Source: CAG-103 sp963627135
Lineage (GTDB): Bacteria > Bacillota > Clostridia > Oscillospirales > Oscillospiraceae
NCBI GenBank assembly: GCA_963627135.1
Contig: CAVFZY010000020.1
Span: 93,394 to 157,393 of the forward strand
Direction of reading: 5' to 3'
DNA length: 64,000 nt
In this document: piece by piece, positions 7,735 through 16,605 of the stretch
Numbering within the stretch: the first letter of the stretch is position 1
Layout of the letters: each line of letters opens with the position of its first letter
The notes under the pieces: generated by a model
Databases searched by the model: none
Seen by the model: only the letters and a program-made list of their open reading frames with translations
Told to the model about the DNA's origin: nothing
Made by a program: the position numbers and the translations under genes

Positions 7735-9478
7735 CGTCCTCGCCTCCCTTCTGCTGGGACTCATAGACTTCGCGGTAAATTTCGCTTGTGCGCAGCAGCT
7801 CCTCATGGCTGCCGACATCGGCAATATGCCCGTCGTCGAGCACGACGATGCGGTCCGCGTTCTGCACGGAGCTGATGCGCTGCGCGATGATGATCTTCGT
7901 CGTCTCCGGGATATAGGCCGAAAAGGCCTGCTGGATCTGCGCGTCCGTGCGCGTATCGACGGCGCTTGTCGAGTCGTCGAGGATGAGCACTTTCGGCTTT
8001 TTCAGCAGCGCGCGAGCGATGCACAGGCGCTGCTTCTGGCCGCCGGAGACGTTCGTGCCGCCCTGCTCGATATAGGTGTCATAGCCGTCCGGCATGGCGG
8101 AAATGAATTCATCCGCACACGCGAGCTCACAGGCATGGCGGAGCTCCTCGTCCGTGGCATGCTCGTTGCCCCAGCGGAGGTTTTCCTTGATCGTGCCGGA
8201 AAACAGCTCGTTTTTCTGCAGCACCATGGCGACCGCGTTGCGCAGAGTCTCCAGATCATAGTCGCGCACGTCCACACCGCCGAGCATCAGCTTGCCGCCG
8301 GTGACATCGTATAGACGTGGGATAAGCTGCACGAGCGAAGATTTGGACGCGCCCGTGCCGCCGATGACGCCGATCGTTTCACCGGAGCGGATGTGCAGAT
8401 CAATGTCATCGAGCACCTTTTTGTCCGCCTTGGAGGCGTAAACAAAGCTCACATGGTCAAAATCAATGGCACCATCACGCACGGCCATGACTTTGTGCTC
8501 CGGATTTTGAATGTCAGTCTTTTCTTCCAAAACCTCGGCGATGCGGCGCGCCGACGAGAGCGAGATCGTCAGCATGGCAAAGACCATGGACAGCATCATC
8601 AGACTCGTGAGGATCTGCATGGCATAGGTGATGAGCGCGGTGAGGTTACCGGTCGTCAGGCCGAGCGCCGGGTCGTTGCCGCTGGCGATGATGGCCTTGG
8701 CGCCGAGCCAGGAGATAATGATCATGCACGCATAGATACACGACTGCATTAGCGGCGCATTGAGCGTGATGAGCCGCTCGCCCTTGGAAAAGTCCTTATA
8801 AATGCGCTCGGAAATGGCGCCGAACTTACGGATCTCGTGCTGCTCCTGATTAAAGGACTTCACGACACGGATACCGCGGACGTTTTCCTGCACGACGTTG
8901 TTGAGCTCGTCATACGTGCGGAAAACGCGCGAGAAAATCGGAAACACACTGCGGATGATGAAAAACAGCGCCACTGCAAGGATCGGCAGGATGATGAGAA
9001 ACGTCATGGAGATCTCATGGCTGATGCGGAACGACACGATCATGGAAAAAACCAACATGACCGGCGAGCGGATCGCCATGCGCATGAGCATCTGAAAAGC
9101 GTTTTGCACGTTCGTGACGTCCGTCGTCAGGCGTGTGACGATGGACGCGGTGGAAAACTTGTCGATGTTGGAAAACGCGAACGTCTGCACATTGTCGTAC
9201 ATATCCTCGCGCAGGTTTGCACCGAAACCGACGGATGCTCGCGCCGCGATGCGCGCCGCGAGCACGCCGGTCGCGAGCTGGAACGCCGCCAGCAGCAGCA
9301 AAAATGCGCCAAACTTCCAGACCGCCGCCATGCTGCCGCCCTCAACACCGTAATCGATGAGGTTGGACATATACAGCGGGATCACGATCTCGAACACGAC
9401 CTCCAGCGCCGAGAGCAGAACCGTCACGAGCGCGGGGCCTTTGTTTTCCCGCAGGCTGTGGGACAATGTATGAAGCAT
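7712..9478 (-). CDS. Heterodimeric ABC exporter subunit with the degenerate site
   Basis: A 588-residue half-transporter with six membrane segments followed by an ATPase domain. Walker A reads GGTGASKS (373-380), with Ser for the usual Gly. The residue after the Walker B aspartate is D502 rather than Glu, and the switch histidine is replaced by Q533. The signature VSGGQ (478-482) is intact. Known heterodimeric exporters use this division: the intact signature here completes the catalytic site of the partner, while these changed residues make the second site non-hydrolysing. It is the middle gene of the marR-ABC-ABC operon, starting at 9478 behind GAAGGAGG. Confidence 0.9.
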   Translation of the reverse strand: MLHTLSHSLRENKGPALVTVLLSALEVVFEIVIPLYMSNLIDYGVEGGSMAAVWKFGAFLLLLAAFQLATGVLAARIAARASVGFGANLREDMYDNVQTFAFSNIDKFSTASIVTRLTTDVTNVQNAFQMLMRMAIRSPVMLVFSMIVSFRISHEISMTFLIILPILAVALFFIIRSVFPIFSRVFRTYDELNNVVQENVRGIRVVKSFNQEQHEIRKFGAISERIYKDFSKGERLITLNAPLMQSCIYACMIIISWLGAKAIIASGNDPALGLTTGNLTALITYAMQILTSLMMLSMVFAMLTISLSSARRIAEVLEEKTDIQNPEHKVMAVRDGAIDFDHVSFVYASKADKKVLDDIDLHIRSGETIGVIGGTGASKSSLVQLIPRLYDVTGGKLMLGGVDVRDYDLETLRNAVAMVLQKNELFSGTIKENLRWGNEHATDEELRHACELACADEFISAMPDGYDTYIEQGGTNVSGGQKQRLCIARALLKKPKVLILDDSTSAVDTRTDAQIQQAFSAYIPETTKIIIAQRISSVQNADRIVVLDDGHIADVGSHEELLRTSEIYREVYESQQKGGEDDARTPEI

Positions 9479-9508
9479 GGATTTCCTCCTTCCTGAATCG
9501 TGGACCGG

Positions 9509-9928
9509 TCAGCCGAGGTCAGCATAGATCGTGCGCAGGGCCGATTCCAGCGCCGCAATCTGTTCCGGCGTCAGCGAGCGCAGCATCTGCTGCTCCGTTG
9601 CCTGGATCGTGGCATGCATATCCTGCGCAATCCCGGCAGCACGCTCCGTCTGGCAGACGATCTTGCTGCGTTTATCTGCCGGGTCGAGCCAGCAGCGCAC
9701 AAAGCCATTTTGCTCCATGCGGCTGATGATGCCAGCTACTGTCGGGTGCGATACCTGCAAAAACCCTTCGATCTCCTTTTGCGTCGCCTGCCCGCCATTG
9801 TGGGCCAGATATCCCAGCACGCGGCTTTGCGTCAGCGTCAGCCCCTGCTGCGCAAGATCGGCATCCGCCCGCATTTTGATCTTATCCGTGATCATTTTTA
9901 ATAGACATCCTATTTGAAATTGCTCCAT
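9509..9928 (-). CDS. MarR-family regulator of the ABC exporter operon
   Basis: A 139-residue winged-helix protein. The recognition helix region is ATQKEIEGFLQVSHPTVAGIISRME, followed by the wing with DPADKRSKIV, a standard MarR pattern. It is the first gene of an operon with two exporter subunits 30 bp downstream, so it most likely represses its own efflux pump and is released by a ligand. The ATG at 9928 (MEQFQIG) is chosen because GGAGGT lies eight bases ahead. The longer frame would begin with TTG inside that ribosome site. Confidence 0.9.
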   Translation of the reverse strand: MEQFQIGCLLKMITDKIKMRADADLAQQGLTLTQSRVLGYLAHNGGQATQKEIEGFLQVSHPTVAGIISRMEQNGFVRCWLDPADKRSKIVCQTERAAGIAQDMHATIQATEQQMLRSLTPEQIAALESALRTIYADLG

Positions 9929-9947
9929 GAGATACACCTCCAAACGT

Positions 9948-9959
9948 GTAGCACGCTAC
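9948..9959. promoter_or_regulatory. Candidate MarR operator
   Basis: The palindrome GTAGC-AC-GCTAC lies just downstream of the marR -10 box, across the expected transcription start, where a repressor would block the promoter. Confidence 0.55.
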
Positions 9960-9961
9960 GC

Positions 9962-9990
9962 ATTATAGCGGCAAAATTTTGAATCGTCAA
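9962..9990 (-). promoter_or_regulatory. marR-ABC operon promoter
   Basis: Minus-strand TTGACG (9990-9985) and TATAAT (9967-9962) with a 17-bp spacer. The start is expected near 9955, about 25 nt before the ribosome site. Confidence 0.85.
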
Positions 9991-10007
9991 GAGACGTCAC
10001 AAATTGT

Positions 10008-10199
10008 TTACACGCTCAAATTTTGCAGCAAAAAGCGGCCGCCCGGCAGGCAGCCGCAAATACCATATGGCTCAAGGATGGAACAAACGCAACCTGTAAA
10101 CGCCATGACCATGTCGTACCGCTCGCAGCGGTCGATGACGAGATGGTTTCCCTGCGTGTGCAGCGGCGTGCAGATGTCAGAAATCCGATAGCCGTCCAT
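10008..10199 (-). CDS. Possible small ORF overlapping the end of hisK
   Basis: A 63-codon frame beginning MDGYRISDICTPLHTQGNH, starting inside the last codons of hisK in another frame. AAAGGAG lies four bases before the ATG and codon choice in the first 40 codons looks like that of the host genes. I do not recognise the product, which has five cysteines in its second half. Against it being a gene, the his terminator lies inside its last third and its stop codon is beyond the T-run. It may be a short coupled peptide, a truncated gene or chance. Confidence 0.25.
   Translation of the reverse strand: MDGYRISDICTPLHTQGNHLVIDRCERYDMVMAFTGCVCSILEPYGICGCLPGGRFLLQNLSV
10028..10057 (-). terminator. 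Terminator of the histidine operon
   Basis: A 9-bp stem with one wobble (10035-10043 with 10049-10057) and a five-base loop is followed on the minus strand by TTTTT. It lies about 120 bp after the hisK stop codon. Confidence 0.8.
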
Positions 10200-10944
10200 A
10201 GGGCTCCTTTCTCTCATCAAAACCGAAGAGCAGATCCTTCTTGTCGTGGCAGTCCGACGACCAGAGCAGGCGCCTCCCACGCGCGTGCAGCTCGTCCAGG
10301 ATCCACGATTCCGGATACGGCTGCGTGCGATATCCGCGGGCGATCGCGCCGGTGTTGATCTCAAACACGGCAGGCGTCTGCATCAGCCGCTTGAGCGCAG
10401 CGAGCGCTGCTGCACGGCAGCGCGGGTGGTTCGTATCAAACAGCGCCCCGTCGTCGTTGAACTTCTCGATAAGGTCAAAGTGACCGATGATGCTGCAGTG
10501 CGTACGGTCGTAGACATCCGCAACGGTGCGGTAATAATCCTCGATGAAGGCGTAAAAATCTCCGCTGTAGTGCTCCGCCACCGCCTGCTGCTGCAGTTCC
10601 CGGCTCTCATCGACCGGCAGGTAGCAGCCATTCTTTTTCACGTAGTGCACCGAGCCGATGACGTAGTCATAATCATCCGTTGGCGCTTCGGAGTAAAAGT
10701 CCTGCTCCACGCCGAGCAGGATGCGCAGCTGGCCGGCGTATGTCTGCTGAAGAGCGCGGATAGTGGCTTTGTATGCCTTCGTCCCGGCAAGGGACATGCA
10801 GTAGCTCTCATCAAAGAAGGTGTATGAGTGCCCGGAAAAACCGAGCTCCGGGCAGCCAAGGCGGATCGCCTCGCACACGAGCGCCTCCGGCGTGTCCTTC
10901 CCATCGCAGAAAACGGTGTGCGTGTGGTAGTTCGACGGCCGCAT
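10177..10944 (-). CDS. hisK: Histidinol-phosphatase, PHP family
   Basis: A 255-residue PHP-type phosphatase that converts histidinol phosphate to histidinol, the step before HisD. It is the Firmicutes-type enzyme, unrelated to the HAD phosphatase fused to HisB in E. coli. Metal-binding motifs of the PHP fold are visible: NYHTHTVFCDG at the start, GFSGHSYTF, GVEQDF, GSVHYV, IGHFDLI and the C-terminal SSDCHDKKDL. It is the last recognised enzyme of the operon. Its ATG overlaps the hisIE stop by a shared base. Confidence 0.93.
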   Translation of the reverse strand: MRPSNYHTHTVFCDGKDTPEALVCEAIRLGCPELGFSGHSYTFFDESYCMSLAGTKAYKATIRALQQTYAGQLRILLGVEQDFYSEAPTDDYDYVIGSVHYVKKNGCYLPVDESRELQQQAVAEHYSGDFYAFIEDYYRTVADVYDRTHCSIIGHFDLIEKFNDDGALFDTNHPRCRAAALAALKRLMQTPAVFEINTGAIARGYRTQPYPESWILDELHARGRRLLWSSDCHDKKDLLFGFDERKEPYGRLSDF

Positions 10945-11591
10945 CAGGTCATTTTCTCCTGCTTGACCTTGTGGTCAATGATGTGGCGGGAGGCCAGCTC
11001 GCGGTGCACGTCCTCAACGGAAATACCCATCTCCACCATAAGCACCATGGCATGATAGGCCAGATCGGCCAACTCGTAGACCGTCTCCTTCCGATCGTCG
11101 GCTTTGGCGGCAATGATGACCTCCGTGCTCTCCTCGCCGACCTTCTTGAGGATCTTATCGATGCCTTTGTCAAACAGATAGCTCGTATACGAACCCTCCG
11201 GCCGCGTCGCTTTCCGGTCGGCAAGCAGATCGTAGAGACCCTGCAGGCTGAAGTCCTGCAGCGTGTCGCTGTGCCAGACCGGCCGGAAGAAGCACGATGC
11301 ACTGCCTGTATGGCACGCGGGGCCGTCCTTTTCCACGACAACGACGAGCGCATCGGCGTCACAGTCGGCCGTGATGCTGACAATATGCTGCACATTGCCG
11401 CTCGTCTCGCCCTTGCGCCAGAGTTCCTGCCGCGACCGGCTCCAGAAGCATGTCCGGCCCTCAGCCATGGAGATGCGCAGGCTCTCTTCATTCATGTACG
11501 CAACGGTCAGGACCTGCTTGGTGATGGCATCGACCACCACGGTGGGGATCAGGCCCCGGTCATCAAATTTCAGTTCGTTGATATCTAGCAC
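10944..11591 (-). CDS. hisIE: Bifunctional phosphoribosyl-AMP cyclohydrolase / phosphoribosyl-ATP pyrophosphatase
   Basis: A 215-residue fusion catalysing steps 2 and 3 of histidine synthesis. The N-terminal HisI domain (about residues 1-110) shows LTVAYMNEES, GRTCFWSRSRQELW and the zinc and metal residues in DCDADAL and GPACHTG. The C-terminal HisE domain (about 115-210) is a MazG-like fold with YTSYLFDKGIDKILKKVGEE and an EVIIAAK helix. The domain order matches the common HisI-HisE fusion. It follows hisF with a six-base gap. Confidence 0.94.
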   Translation of the reverse strand: MLDINELKFDDRGLIPTVVVDAITKQVLTVAYMNEESLRISMAEGRTCFWSRSRQELWRKGETSGNVQHIVSITADCDADALVVVVEKDGPACHTGSASCFFRPVWHSDTLQDFSLQGLYDLLADRKATRPEGSYTSYLFDKGIDKILKKVGEESTEVIIAAKADDRKETVYELADLAYHAMVLMVEMGISVEDVHRELASRHIIDHKVKQEKMT

Positions 11592-11597
11592 GGCATG

Positions 11598-12353
11598 TTA
11601 CCTCACAATGATGTTCTCGGCGCGCAGCGCCTGTTTGAGTTCGGGGATCGCAACCTCGCCAAAGTGGAAAATGGACGCGGCAAGACCGGCATCAACCGTC
11701 GGGACTTTTTGAAACAGCTCCACAAAGTCCGCGATGCTGCCCGCGCCGCCGGAGGCAATCACCGGCACGTTCACGGCCGCGCACACCGCCTGCAGCAGCG
11801 GCAGGTCAAAGCCCTGTCTGACGCCGTCGGTGTCGATGGAGTTGACCACGACCTCCCCTGCACCGAGGGCAACGCATTTTTGGATCCAGCCGATGGCCTC
11901 CATGCCGGTGTTCTCCCGGCCGCCCTTGGCAAAGACGCGAAACTGCCCGTCCACGCGCTTGACATCGACTGAGATCACCACGCACTGGTTGCCGTAACGC
12001 TCGGCTGCCACCCGGATGAGCTCCGGATTGCGGATGGCGCCGGAGTTGACGCTGACCTTGTCCGCGCCGCACTTGAGCACGCGGTCAAAATCATCGACGG
12101 TGCGGATGCCGCCGCCGACGGTGAGCGGGATAAAGATCTGGCTTGCCACCTCGCGCAGAATGTCCGTGAACAGCTGCCGGCCCTCGACGGACGCTGTGAT
12201 GTCGTAAAACACCAGCTCATCCGCGCCGTGATCGGAATAATACCGCGCCAACTCCACGGGCGAGGACACATCGGCCAGACCCGCAAAGTTGACGCCCTTG
12301 ACGACCCTGCCGTCTTTGACGTCGAGACAGGGTATGATACGTTTGGTAATCAT
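11598..12353 (-). CDS. hisF: Imidazole glycerol phosphate synthase, cyclase subunit
   Basis: A 251-residue TIM barrel that uses ammonia from HisH to form imidazole glycerol phosphate and AICAR from PRFAR. The start MITKRIIPCLDVKDGRVVKG contains the catalytic Asp of the first strand (CLDV). The second half has VVNSIDTDG with the second catalytic Asp and the phosphate-binding IASGGAG. Length is normal. The ATG overlaps the hisA stop by four bases. Confidence 0.96.
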   Translation of the reverse strand: MITKRIIPCLDVKDGRVVKGVNFAGLADVSSPVELARYYSDHGADELVFYDITASVEGRQLFTDILREVASQIFIPLTVGGGIRTVDDFDRVLKCGADKVSVNSGAIRNPELIRVAAERYGNQCVVISVDVKRVDGQFRVFAKGGRENTGMEAIGWIQKCVALGAGEVVVNSIDTDGVRQGFDLPLLQAVCAAVNVPVIASGGAGSIADFVELFQKVPTVDAGLAASIFHFGEVAIPELKQALRAENIIVR

Positions 12354-13063
12354 CGTGCCACCTCGATTGCCTGCGCGAGATCGATCGCGCCGGTATAATA
12401 CGCCCTGCCGATGATGGCGCCGTAGAGCCCCATCTGGTGAAGTGCGCGCACATCGTCCAGATCGGAAACGCCGCCGGACGCCGTGATGTTCAGGAAATAC
12501 TTTTGCGACAGTTGTCGGTACAGCGCCCGGTTCGTACCGCGCATGGCCCCGTCCCGGGAAATGTCTGTGCAGATGACGGTCTGCACGTCGAGCGCCTGCA
12601 TGCGGGCAAAAAACGCGTCGAGCGTTACATCCGCCGTCTCCAGCCAGCCGCGGATGGCAATGCGGCCGTCGCGGACGTCCGCGCCGACTGCAATATGTGC
12701 GCCATAGGTGGCGACCGCCTGTGCCAGAAACGCCGCATCCTGCACGGCGGCTGTGCCGAGGATCACGCGCCCGGCCCCCGCATCCAGATAGCGCTGCACC
12801 GTAACCATATCGCGGATGCCGCCGCCGATCTCGACGAACAGCGGCGTCTGCGCCGCGACCTGACGAACGACATCCAGATTCGGCGTTGTACCGTCGCGCG
12901 CGCCCTCTAGGTCGACCATGTGGATATGCGCAGCGCCCTGACGCACAAAGTCTTGCGCCACGGCCAGCGGATCGTCACTGTAGACCTTCATCTGCCGGTA
13001 ATCGCCCTTGAGCAGCCGGACGGCCTTTTTCTCATATAGATCGATCGCAGGAAACAGGATCAT
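12350..13063 (-). CDS. hisA: ProFAR isomerase
   Basis: A 237-residue TIM-barrel isomerase, homologous to HisF, that opens the ribose ring of ProFAR (step 4). The marks are ILFPAIDLYEKKAVRLLKGDY with the catalytic Asp, EIGGGIRD, VICTDISRDGAMRG with the second Asp, and ITASGGVSD for phosphate binding. It lies between hisH and hisF with four-base overlaps at both ends. Confidence 0.95.
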   Translation of the reverse strand: MILFPAIDLYEKKAVRLLKGDYRQMKVYSDDPLAVAQDFVRQGAAHIHMVDLEGARDGTTPNLDVVRQVAAQTPLFVEIGGGIRDMVTVQRYLDAGAGRVILGTAAVQDAAFLAQAVATYGAHIAVGADVRDGRIAIRGWLETADVTLDAFFARMQALDVQTVICTDISRDGAMRGTNRALYRQLSQKYFLNITASGGVSDLDDVRALHQMGLYGAIIGRAYYTGAIDLAQAIEVAR

Positions 13064-13677
13064 ACCGGTGCCCCCTCACAGAAGGCGCGCAGGATGTTCA
13101 GCCCCACGCGGCCACTCTTTTCCGGGTGGAACTGGCAGCCCTTGACGTTGCCCTGCTCCACGGCGGCGGTCAGGTCGATGCCGTATTCCGTAGTCGCGAT
13201 GACGCTCCCTGCGCAATCGGCCGCATAATAGGAGTGGACGAAGTACACGCAATCGCCGTCCGAGATATTCCGAAGCAGCGCGCTCGGCTTTTGAAATCGC
13301 AGTGCATTCCAGCCAATGTGCGGGATCTTCAGCTCCGGCGGGAGCCTGCCCTCCATCGGCACAACACTGCCGCGCAGCAGACCGAGGCCTGCGTGCTCGC
13401 CGTATTCATAGCTTTTTTCAAACAGCAGCTGCATGCCGAGACAGATGCCCAGAATGTCCTTACCGGCTGCCGCTTCCGCGCAGATCACGCGGTCAAGCCC
13501 GCTGTCGCACAGCTTCTGCGCCGCATCAGCGAAAGCGCCGACACCGGGCAGGATCAGCTTGTCCGCCGCGCGCAGCTGCACAGGATCCGCCGTGACAATG
13601 GTCTGCGCGCCGATGCTGCGCAAAGACGAGCAGAGGGAAAACAGATTCCCGACACCGTAATCGATAACTGCGATCAT
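13060..13677 (-). CDS. hisH: Imidazole glycerol phosphate synthase, glutaminase subunit
   Basis: A 205-residue class I glutamine amidotransferase that supplies ammonia to HisF. The nucleophile lies in GICLGMQLLF, the oxyanion region is LPGVGAF, and the His-x-Glu pair is in GCQFHPEKSG near the C-terminus. Its order next to hisB and hisA is the usual one. Start and stop overlap neighbours by four bases. Confidence 0.95.
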   Translation of the reverse strand: MIAVIDYGVGNLFSLCSSLRSIGAQTIVTADPVQLRAADKLILPGVGAFADAAQKLCDSGLDRVICAEAAAGKDILGICLGMQLLFEKSYEYGEHAGLGLLRGSVVPMEGRLPPELKIPHIGWNALRFQKPSALLRNISDGDCVYFVHSYYAADCAGSVIATTEYGIDLTAAVEQGNVKGCQFHPEKSGRVGLNILRAFCEGAPV

Positions 13678-14264
13678 GCCAACATTCCTTTCGTAGACGG
13701 CACCTCATTCGCAAAGGCCGCGTCAATGGCAGCGGCTGCACGCAGGCTGCGCGCCGCAGACTTGAACGCACCCTCCAAAATGTGGTGCGCATTGCGCCCG
13801 GCGAGCTGCTGCAGGTGCAGCGTCACGCCGGCATCGCGCGCGAATGCGCGCCAGAACTCCTCGCAGAGTTCGGTGTCAAAATCGCCGACCTTTTCCGTCG
13901 GGATGCTCAGGCTGTAATACAGCTCTCCCCGGCCGGAGATATCGACCGCCGAGAGGATGAGCGCCTCATCCATGGGCAGGATCGTGTCGCCGTAGCGCAC
14001 GATGCCCTTTTTGTCGCCCAGCGCCTGCGCAAAGGCCTTGCCGAGGCAGATGCCGACGTCCTCCGTCGTGTGGTGGTAATCCACATAGGTGTCGCCCTTG
14101 CCCGTCACGGACAGATCAAAGCGGCCGTGGCGGGCAAACAGCGTGAGCATGTGGTCGAGAAAGCCGCAGCCGGTGTCGATCTGCGCGATGCCGCGGCCGT
14201 CGAGACCGAGCGTGAGTGTGATGTCCGTTTCCGCCGTGGTGCGCGTGATGATTGCTGTCCTCAT
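13674..14264 (-). CDS. hisB: Imidazoleglycerol-phosphate dehydratase
   Basis: A 196-residue monofunctional HisB (step 6), lacking the phosphatase domain of the enterobacterial protein. The manganese-binding motifs are DHMLTLFARHGRFDL and DYHHTTEDVGI in the first half and the related FWRAFARDAGVTLHLQQL and NAHHILEG in the second, showing the internal duplication of the family. It is coupled to hisC and hisH by four-base overlaps. Confidence 0.96.
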   Translation of the reverse strand: MRTAIITRTTAETDITLTLGLDGRGIAQIDTGCGFLDHMLTLFARHGRFDLSVTGKGDTYVDYHHTTEDVGICLGKAFAQALGDKKGIVRYGDTILPMDEALILSAVDISGRGELYYSLSIPTEKVGDFDTELCEEFWRAFARDAGVTLHLQQLAGRNAHHILEGAFKSAARSLRAAAAIDAAFANEVPSTKGMLA

Positions 14265-15328
14265 ACCGCTGCCTCCTCAAGAATGTCCCGGATCGCTGCG
14301 ATCAGGGTCTGCATCTGCGCCATGGTGCCGATCGTGATGCGGCTGTAATCGCAGATACGGGATTTATCAAAGTGGCGCACGAGCACGCCGCGCGCTTTGA
14401 GCGCCCGGTAAAGCGCCGCACCGCCGATACGGTCGGACCTGGCAAAGACGAAGTTTGCCTGCGACGGCAGGACCGTGAAACCGAGCGCCTCGAGCTGCGC
14501 TGTCGTCCAAGCGCGGGTGGCCATGATCGTGCGGCAGTTGGCCATGTAGTATTCGTTATCCGCCAGCGCCGCCATACCAGCCGCAGCCGTCATGCGGTTG
14601 ACGGTGTAAGGGTTCATGGCATACTTGATGGTGTTGAGATCAGCAATCAGCTGCGCATTGCCGATACCGAAGCCAAGCCGCGCGCCCGCAAGCGAGCGGG
14701 ATTTGGAAAACGTGCCGGCAACGAGCAGATTCTCATACCTGTCCACAAGCCGAACGGCGCTCTCGGCGCCAAAATCAACATACGCCTCGTCAACAAGAAC
14801 GATGTTGTCCGGATTGCTGCGGAGAATCTTCTCAATGTCGGACAACGGCAGACTCAGGCCGGTCGGTGCGTTGGGGTTTGTGATGACGATGTGCTTGCCG
14901 ATGCCGAGATAATCCGCCGGGTCGAGCCGAAAATCCTCCCGGAGTGGGATCTCCGTGTACGGGATGTGGTTCAGGTCCGCGATCACGGGGTAAAAGCCAT
15001 AAGTGATGTCGGCAAAGGCCAGCGGATGTGCTTCATCTGCAAAGGCCATGAATGCGAGGTTCAGCAGCTCATCCGAACCGTTGGTCATGAGTACCTGCTG
15101 CGGCTGCACGCCGAACATCTCCGCCATTTTGGCGCGCAGGTCGGTGCACTCGGGATCGGAATACAGCTGCAGCTTCCGGCTCTCGGCCTCGGCCGCCCGC
15201 ACCACGGACGCCGACGGTGGGAACGGCGACTCATTCGTGTTGAGCTTCACATATTGCTGGTCATGCGGCTGCTCGCCGGGCACATACGGCACCAGCGATG
15301 CAAACCGCTGCGTAAAATAACGGCTCAT
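14261..15328 (-). CDS. hisC: Histidinol-phosphate aminotransferase
   Basis: A 355-residue fold-type I PLP enzyme (step 7). It shows KLNTNESPFPPS near the N-terminus, the NPNAPTGL cofactor motif, LVDEAYVDFG and the PLP lysine in AGTFSKSRSLAGARLGF. The C-terminal R-I-T-I-G segment is also typical. Four-base overlaps with hisD and hisB indicate coupled translation. Confidence 0.95.
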   Translation of the reverse strand: MSRYFTQRFASLVPYVPGEQPHDQQYVKLNTNESPFPPSASVVRAAEAESRKLQLYSDPECTDLRAKMAEMFGVQPQQVLMTNGSDELLNLAFMAFADEAHPLAFADITYGFYPVIADLNHIPYTEIPLREDFRLDPADYLGIGKHIVITNPNAPTGLSLPLSDIEKILRSNPDNIVLVDEAYVDFGAESAVRLVDRYENLLVAGTFSKSRSLAGARLGFGIGNAQLIADLNTIKYAMNPYTVNRMTAAAGMAALADNEYYMANCRTIMATRAWTTAQLEALGFTVLPSQANFVFARSDRIGGAALYRALKARGVLVRHFDKSRICDYSRITIGTMAQMQTLIAAIRDILEEAAV

Positions 15329-16605
15329 ATCTTTCCGAAACGGCTGAGCACGCTCCTGGCGTGTCCGTCGAGTCCCTCCTTGTTAGCAAAGTAGGCGATC
15401 TTGTCCACGACGGCCTCAAGCGCGCCGGCGGAGTAGTAAGTAAACTGGGACTTCTTCACGAAATCATCCACGGACAGCGGCGAGGCAAAGTGCGCCGCAC
15501 CGCCGGTGGGCAGCGTGTGGTTCGGACCGGCGAAGTAATCGCCGAGTGCCTCGGGGCAGTTCTTACCGAGGAAGATGGAGCCCGCGTTTTTGATCTTGTC
15601 GAGGTAATCAAAGGGATTGTCCACACACAGCTCCAGGTGCTCAGGCGCGATCTCATTGGCGATGTCAATGGCCTTCCTAAGGTCGTTTTCAGCCACAATG
15701 ATCTTGCCATTGCGCTCGATGGACGCACGCGCGATCTCCTCACGCGGCAGCAGCGGGAGCTGACGCTCGAGCTCGGCGCTGACCTGTTCGGCAAAGGCGA
15801 AGCTGTCCGTCACGAGAATGGCTGTGGCCATCTTGTCGTGCTCGGCCTGCGAGAGCATGTCAGCCGCAACAATGGCGGGATCGCAGGTCGCGTCCGCCAC
15901 AACCAGAATCTCACTCGGTCCGGCGACCAGATCAATGGACACCTTACCGAAGACCTGTTTTTTCGCCTCGGCCACGTAGGCGTTGCCAGGGCCGACGATC
16001 TTGTCCACGCACGGGATGCTCTCGGTGCCGTAGGCCAGCGCGGCGATCGCCTGCGCGCCGCCGACTTTGAAAATGCGATCCGCGCCCGCGACCTTTGCCG
16101 CCGCCAGAATCGCGGGGTCGATCTTGCCGTCCGCGCCCGGCGGCGTGACGGTGATGAGCTGCGCGCAGCCGGCAATCTTCGCGGGCACGGTGTTCATGAG
16201 CACCGTGGACGGGTACGCCGCCGTGCCGCCCGGAACGTACATCCCGACGCGGGCGATGGGCGTGATCTTCTGGCCGAGGACAACGCCGTCTTTTTCGCTG
16301 ATGACAAAGTTCCGGCGCACCTGCTGGCTGTGATAGGTGCGGATGTTCTCCGCCGCCTCTTCGAGAATGGCCACAAATTCCGGTCCGATCGCGGCAAACG
16401 CCTCGTCGATCTCGGCCTGCGTGACCTCGAACGACGTAAGGTCGGCCTTGTCAAACTTCTTCGTGTAGGCAAATAGCGCCTTGTCGCCGTTGGCGCGCAC
16501 ATCGGCAATAATATCGGCCACGACATCCGAGACGTTATCGGTCGCGCTCTCACGGGCGAAGATCTCGCTGTTGGGGACCTCGCCATAGTTATAGATCTGA
16601 ATCAT
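15325..16605 (-). CDS. hisD: Histidinol dehydrogenase
   Basis: A 426-residue zinc enzyme for the last two oxidations from histidinol to histidine with NAD. Family marks are GMYVPGGTAAYPSTVLM, the VAGADRIFKVGGAQAIAAL motif, KIVGPGNAYVAEAKK, GPSEILV and ADMLSQAEHD with metal ligands, and the C-terminal GPNHTLPTGG. It starts at 16605 and overlaps the hisG end by 17 bp. Confidence 0.96.
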   Translation of the reverse strand: MIQIYNYGEVPNSEIFARESATDNVSDVVADIIADVRANGDKALFAYTKKFDKADLTSFEVTQAEIDEAFAAIGPEFVAILEEAAENIRTYHSQQVRRNFVISEKDGVVLGQKITPIARVGMYVPGGTAAYPSTVLMNTVPAKIAGCAQLITVTPPGADGKIDPAILAAAKVAGADRIFKVGGAQAIAALAYGTESIPCVDKIVGPGNAYVAEAKKQVFGKVSIDLVAGPSEILVVADATCDPAIVAADMLSQAEHDKMATAILVTDSFAFAEQVSAELERQLPLLPREEIARASIERNGKIIVAENDLRKAIDIANEIAPEHLELCVDNPFDYLDKIKNAGSIFLGKNCPEALGDYFAGPNHTLPTGGAAHFASPLSVDDFVKKSQFTYYSAGALEAVVDKIAYFANKEGLDGHARSVLSRFGKI

